This document shows positions 45,135-56,361 of a DNA stretch of 64,000 bases, piece by piece (position 1 is the first letter of the stretch; every line of letters starts with the position of its first letter). The notes under the pieces were generated by a model, which had not been told where the DNA came from, did no database searches, and was given only the letters and a program-made list of their open reading frames with translations. Source of the DNA: Hysterangium stoloniferum (Eukaryota > Basidiomycota > Agaricomycetes > Hysterangiales > Hysterangiaceae); the NCBI GenBank assembly GCA_015178975.1, contig WHVD01000085.1, positions 248,001-312,000 of the forward strand, in the 5' to 3' direction. A program made the translations under genes and the position numbers.

Positions 45135-45714
45135 TTTCTTGTAATAATAGTCTCAAAATAGTGTGCAACAAAACCCTTACAATGAGCTATTGGTTTGTGT
45201 GTGATGTGGACTTACCAAATAAGGACATGGTGCCTTGTGGCTGTGCATTTCTGGAAGGTATAATGTTGAAGTATATTACATAATATTTTCAGCAATTTAC
45301 AGAATTTCTTTCTGGAGGAATAGCCATGTCTTTCAAAAAGTGCAAAACATTGTAAGGGTTTTGTTGCCTACTGTATAACAGACTGAGGTATAGAGATGTC
45401 CTAACTACTATATATACCAAAAAATAAACAATGAGCAATATGGACAAAAGGAATGTAGAACAAGGAAAAATATGAAACAAAAAGAGGACAATAAGATACA
45501 CTATCACATGTCAATTCCTTATGTGTCCACATAGTCCCTTTGTTTTTTCAACCTTTGTATTATTGTTTGCCCATATATGTATGGTAATGGGATTTCTATG
45601 GTGTTATCCAACACCTGGAACTTTCCCATTGGCTTGCACTATAGAACCACAGCATGCATTCTTGTTGTGTGATACAGAGGATTTGTCAAAATTCTAATGC
45701 TTAAGAACTGTGAA

Positions 45715-45738
45715 GTTGCAACAATATGCAATGACAAC
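45715..45738. repeat. Dispersed hairpin repeat, copy 6
   Basis: GTTGCAACAATATGCAATGACAAC: the stem bases differ from the other copies but still pair, and the flanking TAAGAACTGTGAA and ACTCACCAAA are kept. Confidence 0.5.
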
Positions 45739-45796
45739 TCACCAAATTCCTAGCTGAGTAGGCACTCATGTGCACATGTAGGTTATCTTTCTTATA

Positions 45797-45885
45797 CACT
45801 AGACTCTCTTATAACCCATGCCTCTTGGGATATGTCCAGGGTATGGGTTATGGGTATGGGTTTTGAGTGAGGTCAACTACTGCCA
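45797..45885. repeat. Decayed pogo terminal or MITE sequence
   Basis: The sequence follows the MITE at 15933-16109 for about 50 bp (CTC.TATAACCCAT.CC.CTTGGGATA) and ends with a GGGTT.TGAG.GAGGTCAAC arm. It lies 60 bp beyond the pogo transposase remnant, so it may be that element's terminal repeat. Confidence 0.5.
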
Positions 45886-46298
45886 AGATGAAGGTTGTTG
45901 ATTGTCTATATGGAAATACCTAGCATTCTTGTAGAATACAAAGCTATGCATGCAAAAAATGACTAGTAATTTTTGTGTCCTGCATGGCTTGTATCTCAAG
46001 AACACATGTCCTCTTCCCAAATGAGCCCAGCATTGACTCTAATGAACATATGAATGGATGGGCATGATATTTTGCCTTGAAGCAGCAAATGATACCCTGG
46101 TCATTGGGTTGAATGTGTGCAGTGAGGTTAGGCTCAAAATTCTTAACACATGTTGGTGAGGGTCGCTGGGACAATGTGTCCTTCAAAGTTGTCCTGAAAA
46201 AGTAAAATCTTTCACCCCTCACTCCTAAGGTCCCTATCCCAATCCAATAGCCACTCCTGATAGAGAGTAGCTGTCATCCATGCTTTTGCATTGCTTTG

Positions 46299-46583
46299 TG
46301 GAATCCCGTTGTCAATGGGATCACTGGCGGTCACATGAGTTGACAGGACCACGGTGTATAGTCTGGAACAGGACTGGATACAGGAAGTATAGCTACGGTG
46401 TCTGGAGAGAAGGGAAACATCCTGGGCTATATAAGTCATGGTAATGTGGCAATAGAACAAAAGAGGGGAACAAAGGAAACAAAGAACAAAGGGAACACAT
46501 AACAAAGAGTGAACGCATAACACAGAGCGAACACATAACGGGAACAATGAGTGAAAGCGTAAGACTGGGGCGCCAGGCTTACA
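46299..46583. mobile_element. Short solo LTR in pogo transposase (285 bp)
   Basis: TGGAATCCCG to GGCTTACA, with the 5-bp duplication CTTTG at 46294-46298 and 46584-46588. TATATAAG near 46424 is a possible promoter element. Confidence 0.82.
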
Positions 46584-47869
46584 CTTTGATAATTAAAACC
46601 AAGTTGTGCACCAGTTTTGCCCTTGAAGGGCTGTGGCTTCTGTGATTTTCCGATGATAAGTGGTGGTAATTTTCTTGAGCCATCTGCATTTGCCATGAAT
46701 AGATATGTGAGTCGATTCTTCTTTCCTTTGACACCAGAGTTTTGCTGGTTGGCAGGTCCATGATCTGGAGGCATACTGCAAGACTCCACTCAGGCCGAAT
46801 CAATATCTAAAAATCAGAGAGAACTGTTTAAGAATATGATAGCCTGGGGGATCACAGTATGAGAACTCTCTACTATTGGAGTGAAGCTACTTAGAGTAGA
46901 GTGGTGTAGATATAAGCCAGTGATATAACTAGGCTTTCAGATGAGGGACCTACTCCTCATCTGAACTAACTATATACTAGAATACATGGTCTGTGCACTG
47001 GTCTGTGTGTTCTGAAGAATGCATACAGAATGTCACAACCTGTGGTTTTGATAAACTGTTGGACCCGAATCAGAATTCATGCAGACACGTTCTCGAGCCC
47101 CCAATTCATAGAAGACATCAGCCTCCCAACTAACCCCATTAGGCACCTCCATTGTTCCCATTTGGTATTTCATCTGCCCCTTATCCTATACAACCAGATA
47201 GTAATCCTACCTTTTTGTCCCTGTCTACAACCAGATTTATAATGTCCTGCCTTTTCTACCCCTGTTCACGTCACTCTGTTTTGTCCCATTTTCTCCATTA
47301 GTACTTCTCTTTGTTTTGTTTTCGCTTGGCTAAGTGCCATTTTTCCATATACAGTATAAACTGTTGATGTATTGTAGTTTTAGGTTAATCAGAATATCAA
47401 CTCAGAACACTTGTATACAGCTCTCATAGTCTCACTCTAAGGAGGTTGTCCATAATCATTATAATATCAAATGTTTACTAATAAAAGCAAAATTGCTACA
47501 AAACTCCATCTTTAAATAGCAGTATCTATTCTGAGACTATTATATTGTTAGCCACCAATCATAAGAAACAATTCTCCATATTACATCCTAAACAATTCAG
47601 AATCAATTAATAGAACCTGTTGTATATAGTTTTCCAATTTATGTAAATACTTGCTAATACTTTTGTTGTTAATTTGTTTTTTAAAAACCAAACTGTAGTT
47701 ATTTCCTAGTAAAATATATGAGATGTCATTGGAAATTTTTCATCCGATGGCCTTCTTTATTAAGTGAAATTACCTATATATTCTGGGTATGTTGAATCAA
47801 GTAGAAATCTGTTCAGATTGACAGATCCATTCCAAAGTAATACATATGTATTTAGAGGTGCCAATGATA

Positions 47870-49473
47870 CAGTGACTTACAAAACGTATCCAATGTTTTG
47901 TAGTTTCAGCTTATATATACTATATCCCAGTAGATAAAATAGTAGAAATCACCAAAATATTTGTGAACATGACCTATCATGTATATATGTATATGGTAGA
48001 ACTATATTATGTAATATCCATATATGAAAACACTATGAATATTTTAATGGAGAGGGTTCATTGGATACGTTTTGTAACTGACAGGTTCTAGCATGAAAAC
48101 CATGTGCCTATGTTGATTGTTTGCAGTTATTTATGTTTTTCAACATGTCATGTGATCATTCTATACTACAGTATAAGTAGAAGGGCTTTCTCAGCTAAGA
48201 TTCCCTCAATTCTAACTATGCATCCCCTTTCCACTGCTGCCCAGTATGAGATCCTTTCTCTACTTAATGCTGGCCATTCTGCCAGACATATTTCAGTTTC
48301 TACTGGCTATAGCTATGCTACTATCTCTAGACTTTGTTCTAAACACTGTTCCCACCTTTCTAAGTCTTCTGGTGGTCACCCTTCCAAACTCTCCACAGCC
48401 AACATCCATTTTGCACAACACCTTATCAGCTCTGGAAAGGCTGATACAGCTGTAGATGCAACAAAGGCACTTTGCACTATCACCAACCAGTCACTCAATC
48501 CTCAAACAGTGCGTTGTGGACTCAAGGCAGCTGGGATGAAGCCTGTGGTAAAGAAGAAAAGGCCTCTTCTTTCTAAGAGGCATAGGAAGGAGAGGATGGA
48601 TTTTGCTTTGGCACATCAGGATTGGACTGTGGAGGATTGGAAGAAGGTGGTGTGGTCTGATGAGACCAAAATTAATAGGCTGGGGTCAGATGGCAGGAAG
48701 TGGGTGTGGAAAAAGGCAGGGGAGGGCTTGAGTGACAGGCCGGTTGAAGGAACCCTGAAGTTTGGTGGTGGATCTTTGATGGTTTGGGGGTGCATGCTGT
48801 GGGAGGGGGTTGGGTATGCATGAAAGATTGATGGAAGGATTGATGGGGATCTCTACATCCAGGTTCTGGAGGATGACCTGCAAGCCAGTCTTAAGGACTA
48901 TGGTAAATCTGCCAATGGTATCATCTTCCAGCAAGACAATGACCCCAAGCATACCTGCAAGAAGGCCCAGAATTGGTTCCAAGAAAATGGTTTCAGGGTT
49001 CTCTCATGGCCAGCACAGTCTCCTGACTCGAATCCCATTGAACACCTATGGAATCACCTGAAGAGGAGGTTGGCAGGGTATGAGAATGCACCCCAGGGGA
49101 TGGAAGAGTTGTGGGAGAGGGTGGTGGATGAATGGTACAATATTGATGAAAAGGTGTGTCAGGATTTGATTGAAAGTATGCCTAGGAGGGCTTCAGATGT
49201 ATTAAAGGCAAAGGGTGGCTACACTAAGTACTAAATACTAGTAATTTCCTGCCTAAATGTGTCAGTTACAAAATGTATCCAATGAATGCTCTCCATTGAA
49301 ATATTTATATTGTTTCCATATATGGATATTACATCATATAGTTCTACCATATAAATATATACATGATAGGTCATGTTCACAAATATTCCAGTGATTTCTA
49401 CTATTTTATCTACTGGGATATAGCATATATAAGCTGAAACTACAAAACATTGGATACGTTTTGTAAGTCACTG
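47870..49473 (+). mobile_element. Tc1/mariner element 2 (1604 bp)
   Basis: TA at both ends (47868-47869, 49474-49475). Terminal inverted repeats of about 210 bp start CAGTGACTTACAAAACGTAT. They differ from element 1 but share an ACAAAAC..T..CAATG core, so the two are related families. Confidence 0.93.
48218..49234 (+). pseudogene. Tc1 transposase with one stop codon
   Basis: A 338-codon transposase, the same length as that of element 1, with VWSDETKINRLGS, IIFQQDNDPKHT and SPDSNPIEHLWNH giving DD34E. A single TGA at 48821-48823 breaks it at the position where element 1 has Ile. There are no frameshifts. This fits a recent, once active copy; upstream in-frame codons from 48104 are probably not translated. 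Confidence 0.9.
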
Positions 49474-50529
49474 TATACATATGCATGGAATGGACTATCT
49501 AAAGGTATCTATTTTTTAAAAGTATTAGTGTTTCAAACTACTAATTTTTTTCATTGTCTACTTGTATCTGGAAAGATTCTTTAGCTTGTAATGTATGAGA
49601 GAGTTTAAAAGTTTTTGAAAGTTTTAAAAACCAAATTATGTTTGAATCACATCCTAGATGTTTAAATAACATTTAGAGTATATTAAAATTTGGTATACTT
49701 AATAGTTTTCAGATATCCTCCTAAGTATCCCACCCTCTGCCTCTGCTTGCACTCACTTACCCTCGGTTTCTGATTCTTGGTCTCCGACCCAAACCCCTGA
49801 CTTGTCCTTTGGTTTCTGATTGGTGATTTACCATAAGCTCTACTTGACAGGACTAATACTCACCCACCTGAAATTTAAGGACACCTGACAGTAACTTGTG
49901 AGGGTGCAGCATATAAGCTGAAGCCAAGTTCTTCTGTTCAGTCCCCATCGGTCTACTGACATCAGTCAGTTTTCTGTTATTAACACAGATCTAGGACACA
50001 TGACTATCTAATAATACTGTCACATAAGACCATGAACCGGATGGATCCAAACAGTCACAAGATGAGATATGCTATTATAACTAATCCTACATTATCATAT
50101 TCTAACAAGAACTCATGCATGGAAAAGAGCAGTCTCATCTGTATTAAAAATATCACATGGCATGTAACCCTCTTTTTTGATGAGTTCTTGAATATGCACC
50201 TGCTCCTTTTCAACAGTATCAGGAGATGCAGAGGCAGCTTCACCATATCATTTCATATCCTTCAAGCCATTTTGTGCTTTAAAACAGTAAAACCACCCTT
50301 CGCTCAAGCTAAGGTGCTCATTATCTGGCACACCTGCAAGATCAGAAAATGTTTTCCATTTTTGGTGAAGAACATTGCCAGTAAGAAGCAGCTTGTCTGC
50401 CATTGCCTTTAAACCCAAAGGTCCAACATTTCTGTACCCTCTGGATGTTGTGTTTGACAAACCCTTTTGGCTGAATGTGCAGAATCTTTGTTCCTTTCTG
50501 CTCACCACCTCACTTCATCTTTGACCCAT

Positions 50530-53500
50530 TGTAAGGGCAACCCTAATAGTGGGTATCACACTAGGTAGAGGAAATCCAAAGATATATATAAGTAACTAAA
50601 TACAAGACAACTATCTACTCACCTAGTAGAGGAAATCCAAAGAGAAAAGTCTAAGGAAACTCTACTAGGTGTGACACGTCAGCTATACAGTACACAGCAT
50701 ATTTTCCCACGCCTTAAGCGCCCTCATACATCAGTTCAATGTATCCCATAAAAAATAAGGTGTCGGGGAGGTAATAAAATGGAATAGACAATAGAGCATA
50801 ATCTGGGGGTACTAATCTGTAGAAAATAAAGTGTGAATGACTTGTCCCCTTACATCACCCCCCATTTAGGTGTGGCGCCCCAACACACGAGTGTTATCCA
50901 ACCTCAGCTTGGGGTCCCTGAAAATGGCAAAGTCTTTCTCCTGAATGGGTCTGGGTGCACATGAGTGTAGTCGATGAAACTCTGCTACCAGTTCCAGTGC
51001 ATGGACATCCTTGGTGTCCACCCACTCATTGTCCTCATAGCCATAACCTCTCCATTTGATAAGATACTGAAACTTCCTGTAGTGCATCCTGCTATCCAGG
51101 ACCTCCTCCACCTCATATTCCTCTTGGGTACCTACAAGATCGGGGGGGGGGGGGGGGGTAGGGTTTAGGACGGTCTAGAAACGGGTCCACTGGAGCAAGC
51201 ATGAGTTTAAAAACAGGGAAAACTGGGTGTAAACGCTTGAGTTTTTGAGGTAAATGCAGTCGATATGCATGTGTGCCACTGCCCTTTCTACCATGAAGGG
51301 GCCCAAATGCTGGTGTGCCAGTTTGGCTGATGGTCAGGTAGTAGTTAGATTACTTGCATCCAAAAACACCTTATCTCCTGGATGATAGACTGGAGTGGGT
51401 TCTCATCGTCGGTTATAGTATCCCGCCATGTCATCTTTTTATTTCTGCAAGGCAGTCCTAGCTTCCTGCAAAGCATCTGCCATACACTCTTTAAGTTCAT
51501 TTACGGATTCCAATCTAGATGGCACCTGGTGTGGTTCAAAACCCATGCGTGGATGACAACCAGTGTCAACCATGAAAGGTGTGTGTTGTGTGGAAGAATG
51601 GATGTGGTTATTGTATTGGAACTCTGCCCAGGGGAGTAATTCATCCCAGTCATCCTGTTGCTCATTTGTGAACACCCGTATGTATTGCTCTAGTCCATGT
51701 TGAGACGTTCTGTCTGTCCATCTGTCTGAGGATGATAGGCAGTAGAGGAGGCTATCTTGATGCCAAGCAAGTGGTGGAGTTCCTTGGTGAATTCCGCCAC
51801 AAACTGTGAGCCCCGGTCAGAAACCACCTTCATTGGCAAACCATGTAATTTCCAGACATGCTGTAGGAAAAGACATGCTGCACCTGCTGCTGACAATGTG
51901 GTCATGGTAGGGATGAAGTGTGCCCGTTTTGAGAGTGAGTCAACCACATTCATAATCACATCAAAACCATGGGCCTCTGGCAGTTCCGTAATGAAGTCCA
52001 CACTGATCACTTCCCAGCGTTGACTGGGGATTGGCAATGGATGAAGCTGACCCATAGGTTTATGCTGGATGGTCTTGGTTCGCAAGCACACATCACAAGT
52101 CTTGGCATAGAGCCCTACATGTCTGGACATTTGGGGCCACCAGTAATTCCTGGAAATGAGTTCTAAAGTCTTCCACCTGCCTGGGTGGCCTGTTACCTTG
52201 GTATCGTGATGTTGGGCCATAATGCAGCAGTGGAGATCTAAGTGGTCTGGAACATATACCTTACCACAAAACAGGAGTAGGCCCTCTGATTCTGACCACT
52301 CTGAGGACTGTATAGACCTGCTTCTAGTCTTGCGCATCTCCTGAATGGCATTCACCACTGCATCTTCTGGGGTTGACTCCTTCAAGCCTTTCCGGACATC
52401 CTTCAGGATGTCCCATTCTTCACCATAAACCTCCACCCCTTCTAATGCTCGAATAGCAAACAATTCTGGTCGGAGGAGTACCTTATCCTTGTTGTCTTCT
52501 GCACCAGAACCATGGTCAGCACGTCTGGATAGAGCATCTGATTTTCCCATAGAGGCTCCCGGACAATGATGCATTTCAAAGTCAAACCGTGCCAAATAAA
52601 GTGACCATCTGGCTTGCCTCTGGTTCAACTTCTTGGATGTGCGAAAGTATTCCAGGTTCTTATGGTCTGTCCAGATCTCGAACGTATGCTCAGCACCTTC
52701 TACAAAGTGACACCACTCTTCCAGTGCCCAGATGATAGCCAGCATCTCCTTATCATGAATGTCATAATTGCATTCCACCGCATTGAGGCTTTTGGAGTAG
52801 AATGCAATGGGATGCCACTTGCCATCCTCCTGTGACTGCTGAGACAGTACTGCCTCCGTGGCAAAGTCTGAACTGTCAGCCTCAATACGGTATGGAAGGT
52901 CATCTTTTGCAAAGGCAAGAACTGGTGCTGAAGTCACCAGATGCTTGAGAGTGTGGAAGGCACTCACTTCCTCTTTGTCCCACTTCCAAGGTTGATCCTT
53001 TTTGGTGAGATCAAACAAGGGACGCATATGGTGGGAGAAGTCCTTGATGAAGCGTCAGTAGAAGTTGGCAAACCCTAGGAAGGACTGTACTTCCTTACAG
53101 CTACCTGGGGTTGGCCATTCTGCTACACCAGCCACTTTGATCGGATCCATCTCCACCTGACCCTCTGAAATAATGAGTCCCAAATACTCAATCTTGGTCT
53201 TCTCAAATTCACACTTCTCTGGCCTGAGATAGAGTTTATGCTGGCGTAGCCATTGCATGACTAGATGTGACACACGGTAGTGCTCTTGCAGTGTTTTGGT
53301 GAATATCAAAATGTCATCCAGACAAATGACCACTACACCCTCCATGATGAGGTCATGGGAAATGTCATTCATCATTGTCTGGAAGGTGGAGGGGCTATTG
53401 GTGAGTCCAAAAAACATAACAAGGGGTTCAAACAATCCCCGGTTGGTGTGAAAGGCTGCTTTCCATTCATCCCCTTTCTTGATCCTTACATTGTTATAGC

Positions 53501-54616
53501 CCCATCATACATCTAATTTGGTGAAATAGCAAGCTCCACGTAGCTGATTGATAAGGTCAGAGATCAAAGGAAGGGGGGTATCGGTTTTTGATAGTGACAG
53601 CATTGAGAACACGATAGTCCTGTACTAGACGAAGGGACCCATCCTTTTTCTTAATAAAGAAAACTGGGGAAGCCATGGGTGACTTTGAGGGTCGGATACG
53701 GCCTGTGGATAGGTTCTCTTGAAGGAAGGCATCAAGCTCTGCCTGTTCAGTTGGAGCTAAAGGGTACACATTGCAAGATGAAGGTTTGGCATCTGGTACC
53801 AGTTCAATGGCATGGTCCCAGGATTTCTGGTCAGGGAGCCTGTCAAAGGTGGCCTTGGAAAAGATGTCCACATATTCATGCAGGTATACAGGAATTTGAT
53901 TTTGTACTGATCCCTTACCTGACGTCATTGGTTGGGAGTTATGACGAAATGCCTCTGCAAGATGCTGAGAGGTGGTGGTACTTGCATGAATAAACTCTTC
54001 TTCTGGGGGAAGTGAGGCCACCCAAATACGGTCTCCATCCTCCCGAAGATCAGTATCTTCCTCAGTATCTTCTTCTACCTCTCCCTCCATTATTGAATCA
54101 TCTTCTATAGCAGTGGTGGGCATCGGTAACGGCCCAGTATGACAAGACCGAAGCTTTTCAGCTGCCCGATACTCTTCCTTTAACTCTTGTTGGCAAGTCC
54201 AGCATTGGGATGGGCATCGACTCATGGTGACCTTGCCTGTTGACCAATCCACCTCTGGGTTGTGCTGTTGCAGCCAGGTGAATCCAAGAAGCATCTTGTG
54301 GTGACCCAAACTGGTGACTGCAAAGACAGCACACTCATAATGATCTTTATAATGCAGGATGAGGTCAACTACTTCCAATAGCACCTGCCTCATTGTGAGT
54401 GCCATCAACATTGAGGACGGGAATTGGACGAGTGAGGGAACGAGTGGTGAGGCGCTTCTTTTTAACAAAGTCCCTGTCAATGAATAGTCCTGTAGCACCA
54501 CAATCTAAAAGAGCACTGAGGGCGTGGATCTCAGCAGTGTCTGTTGCCTGAATCTGAATCGACAAGGACAAGGAATTGGTTGAGGGGGTTGAACATATGA
54601 TGTAGATGGATGGCAA
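50530..54616 (-). mobile_element. Chromovirus-type Gypsy, 5' truncated and decayed
   Basis: Order on the minus strand: protease (54616-54365, [16 protein letters not shown]), linker, reverse transcriptase (53700-53055; CLDDILIF), RNase H (53027-52520; EADSSDFATEAVLS, WTDHKNLEYF), integrase zinc region and DDE core (52250-51690; SVDFITELP, SDRGSQFVAEF, HPQTDGQTERLN), then a chromodomain (51111-50866; YLIKWRGYGYEDNEWV). The 3' LTR is 50530-50854 (TGTAAGGG..CCCTTACA) next to a purine tract AAATGGGGGGTGA. Gag and the 5' LTR are missing. Two TGA stops (53055-53057 and 53505-53507) stand where Arg is expected, and there are several frameshifts. Inactive. Confidence 0.87.
51141..51158. repeat. Homopolymer G tract (G17)
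   Basis: Seventeen G in a row between the integrase and the chromodomain of the Gypsy element. It may be miscounted in the assembly. Confidence 0.85.
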
Positions 54617-54678
54617 CCTCCGCTCCCACTTCGGGAGATGGGTGTGAAGGATAAGTCATATAGGAGGTGTGGTTAAAG

Positions 54679-55645
54679 TGTTACGACTGGACAATCCCGC
54701 CAGACTCCGGGCACTAACCCGTACGCCCCCACGCGCTACAAGCACCAATCGTCTGTTTATAGGATTTCCTGCCCGGACTCCATCACGTCAAGACTCATTA
54801 TGACACATATCAGTCACCGGACTTCCCCCGGACTCCGTCTCTGTCTATGTCCATCTTCATCCCACGCATCAGTCACCGGTCCCCACTTAGAATCCCGTCA
54901 CCGCTCTAATCGAGCCCCATTCCCGTTTTAGTCAAATGACCTGTCACGATTTAGGACTCTGCTCCCGCTCCATTTCCCATTATGGGTTATGCTTTGTCAC
55001 GATTCGGACTCCGCTCCGTTCCGTTCCTAACACCAATTTGGTGTTTACTATTCCCGTTTCATGTTTTGTTAGTTTTGTTTCATTATTACTGGATTTGGTA
55101 TGTCATGCATTCCACGGTCTATATAAACTGGCAGATGTTGTACATACAATCCAGTCAGAAAATTAGCTTAGATTCCCCCCAGTAATCTAATATATTTTCC
55201 GCTCTAAAAACCTACTCTTATCAGACCGCTCACACTAGTCGGAGCCCACGGGCTCTGGCGCATCTACCTCTCTCAACCAAACTCGACTCACGACCCACGA
55301 CCCCCGACCTACGACCCACGACCCCCGACCTACGACCCACGACCCCCGACCTACGACCCACGACCCCCGACCTACGACCCACGACCCCCGACCTACGACC
55401 CACGACCCCCGACCTACGACCCACGACCCCCGACCTACGACCCACGACCCCTGACCTACGACCCACGACCTCCGACTTACAACCTACGACCCACGAACCC
55501 CGCCCGGACTCCCCGGGATCCCCATCCGTCCGTTTGAAATTGGACAACACGATCTAGCGAGGGTGCAGCCTATAAGCTGAAGCCAAGTCCTACCGGATAT
55601 CCCACGGGTTTCTCCGGAAACCCGGCCTGTGTGTGTATCCTAACA
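54679..55645 (+). mobile_element. Solo LTR, family Y (967 bp)
   Basis: TGTTACGACTGG to GTATCCTAACA, with the duplication TAAAG at 54674-54678 and 55646-55650. It holds a TATA-like CTATATAAA near 55121, a 21-bp minisatellite (55298-55490) and the shared LTR motif (55558-55590). It is CpG rich, unlike the family Y copy at 40511-41341. Confidence 0.92.
55298..55490. repeat. Minisatellite, 21-bp unit, inside an LTR
   Basis: About eight to nine copies of CTACGACCCACGACCCCCGA plus C, nearly perfect, with the last two diverged. Because 21 is a multiple of three it keeps a spurious long frame open on the minus strand. Confidence 0.93.
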
Positions 55646-56361
55646 TAAAGGCTTTAAGCCTTACTCCTTAACCGCTTTATAATCTCATTATTCTCTTTAT
55701 GTTCTATATTTTTATTCTATTTCAATATCTCATAAATACGGGTCAAACCCCCTTTATTTAGTTCGAGAGTCCATGTATGCTTGTGGGCGCTCTCGCCCAC
55801 AAGAAGTATGTGCATGTCACAGGTAGTAGTCACACGGATAAAACTAAGACACTTTTCAACCCTGACAACCATCACCTGCACACGCAAGTACTGGTTCGGG
55901 GCCTAGTCTGAAACTAGTCTTCGCTTTATCTCTCTTACTATATCTACAGTAACTACACTTTGCACTGAAACAGTCGAAGTCAGTTACTACCACTCGACTT
56001 GACTTCTACCTCTTGGTTCGCACAGCAAGAATATCCATCGTAGTTCACGTTCTTAGAATATTCTCTCTCCCTCACAATATATACTTTCTCTCTGCTACTT
56101 GACCGTTAGTCCAGCTAGCTATGCAATTGGACCGTACCGCAAGGTCGATCCGCTCTTGTAATTATTTACCGATTTCACCTTAAGGGTCAATTGTAATCTA
56201 TACTTGATCACTTCAAACTACTAGTCGGTTGTATATCGTACTATCGTTAGTCGATAACGATCGCACATTGAGTAGTAAACTACTCAACCCTTTACAGTGG
56301 TGATCCGAGCCGGACCCTCATTCACTGCGATCCACACGAACATTCAGCTAGTAGTAGTATT

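Larger units (their letters stand above)
43204..45373 (+). mobile_element. Tc1/mariner element 1, split by a solo LTR
   Basis: TA target on both sides (43202-43203, 45374-45375). Terminal inverted repeats of roughly 200 bp begin CAGTAGGCAACAAAACCCTT. Without the 510-bp LTR and one target copy, the element would be 1655 bp. It sits in LTR-like sequence next to the Copia (43061 onwards). Confidence 0.92.
47031..49985 (+). mobile_element. Solo LTR, family X, with a Tc1 inside
   Basis: TGTCACAACC to GTTATTAACA, flanked by CAGAA (47026-47030) and CAGAT (49986-49990). It contains Tc1 element 2 (47870-49473). 47090-47420 is the reverse complement of sequence at 41350-41640, and the motif near 49898-49928 is shared. 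Confidence 0.8.
46825..50107. mobile_element. Solo LTR, family W, with nested insertions
   Basis: Left part 46825-47030 and right part 49991-50107 are together the same LTR as 29871-30167. The edges are TGTTTAAG and TTCTAACA with the duplication AGAAC (46820-46824, 50108-50112). The insertion disrupted the pogo transposase. A family X LTR is inside. Confidence 0.87.
45944..50523 (-). pseudogene. pogo/Tigger-like transposase, split by nested LTRs
   Basis: The N-terminal part (50523-50108, minus) has a CENPB-type DNA-binding region (KWKTFSDLAGVPDNE, then SEGWFYCFKAQNGLK) and ends in FNTDETALFH, the first catalytic Asp. The C-terminal part resumes at 46819: MPPDHGPANQQNSGVKGKK, LTYLFMANADGS, GKSQKPQPFKGKTG, then AKAWMTATLYQEWLLDWDR, and NLTAHIQPNDQGII with the last Asp. 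The parts are separated by the family W LTR (46825-50107), and a 285-bp LTR (46299-46583) splits the second part. About 55 nt before MPPDHG, ending in TTGCAG, may be an intron. Frameshifts are present. The N-terminal end is cut by the Gypsy LTR at 50530. Confidence 0.82.

Noticed and set aside
55230..55550. Open frame of VVGRRSG repeats
   Set aside because: Produced by a 21-bp minisatellite in a solo LTR; there is no gene context.
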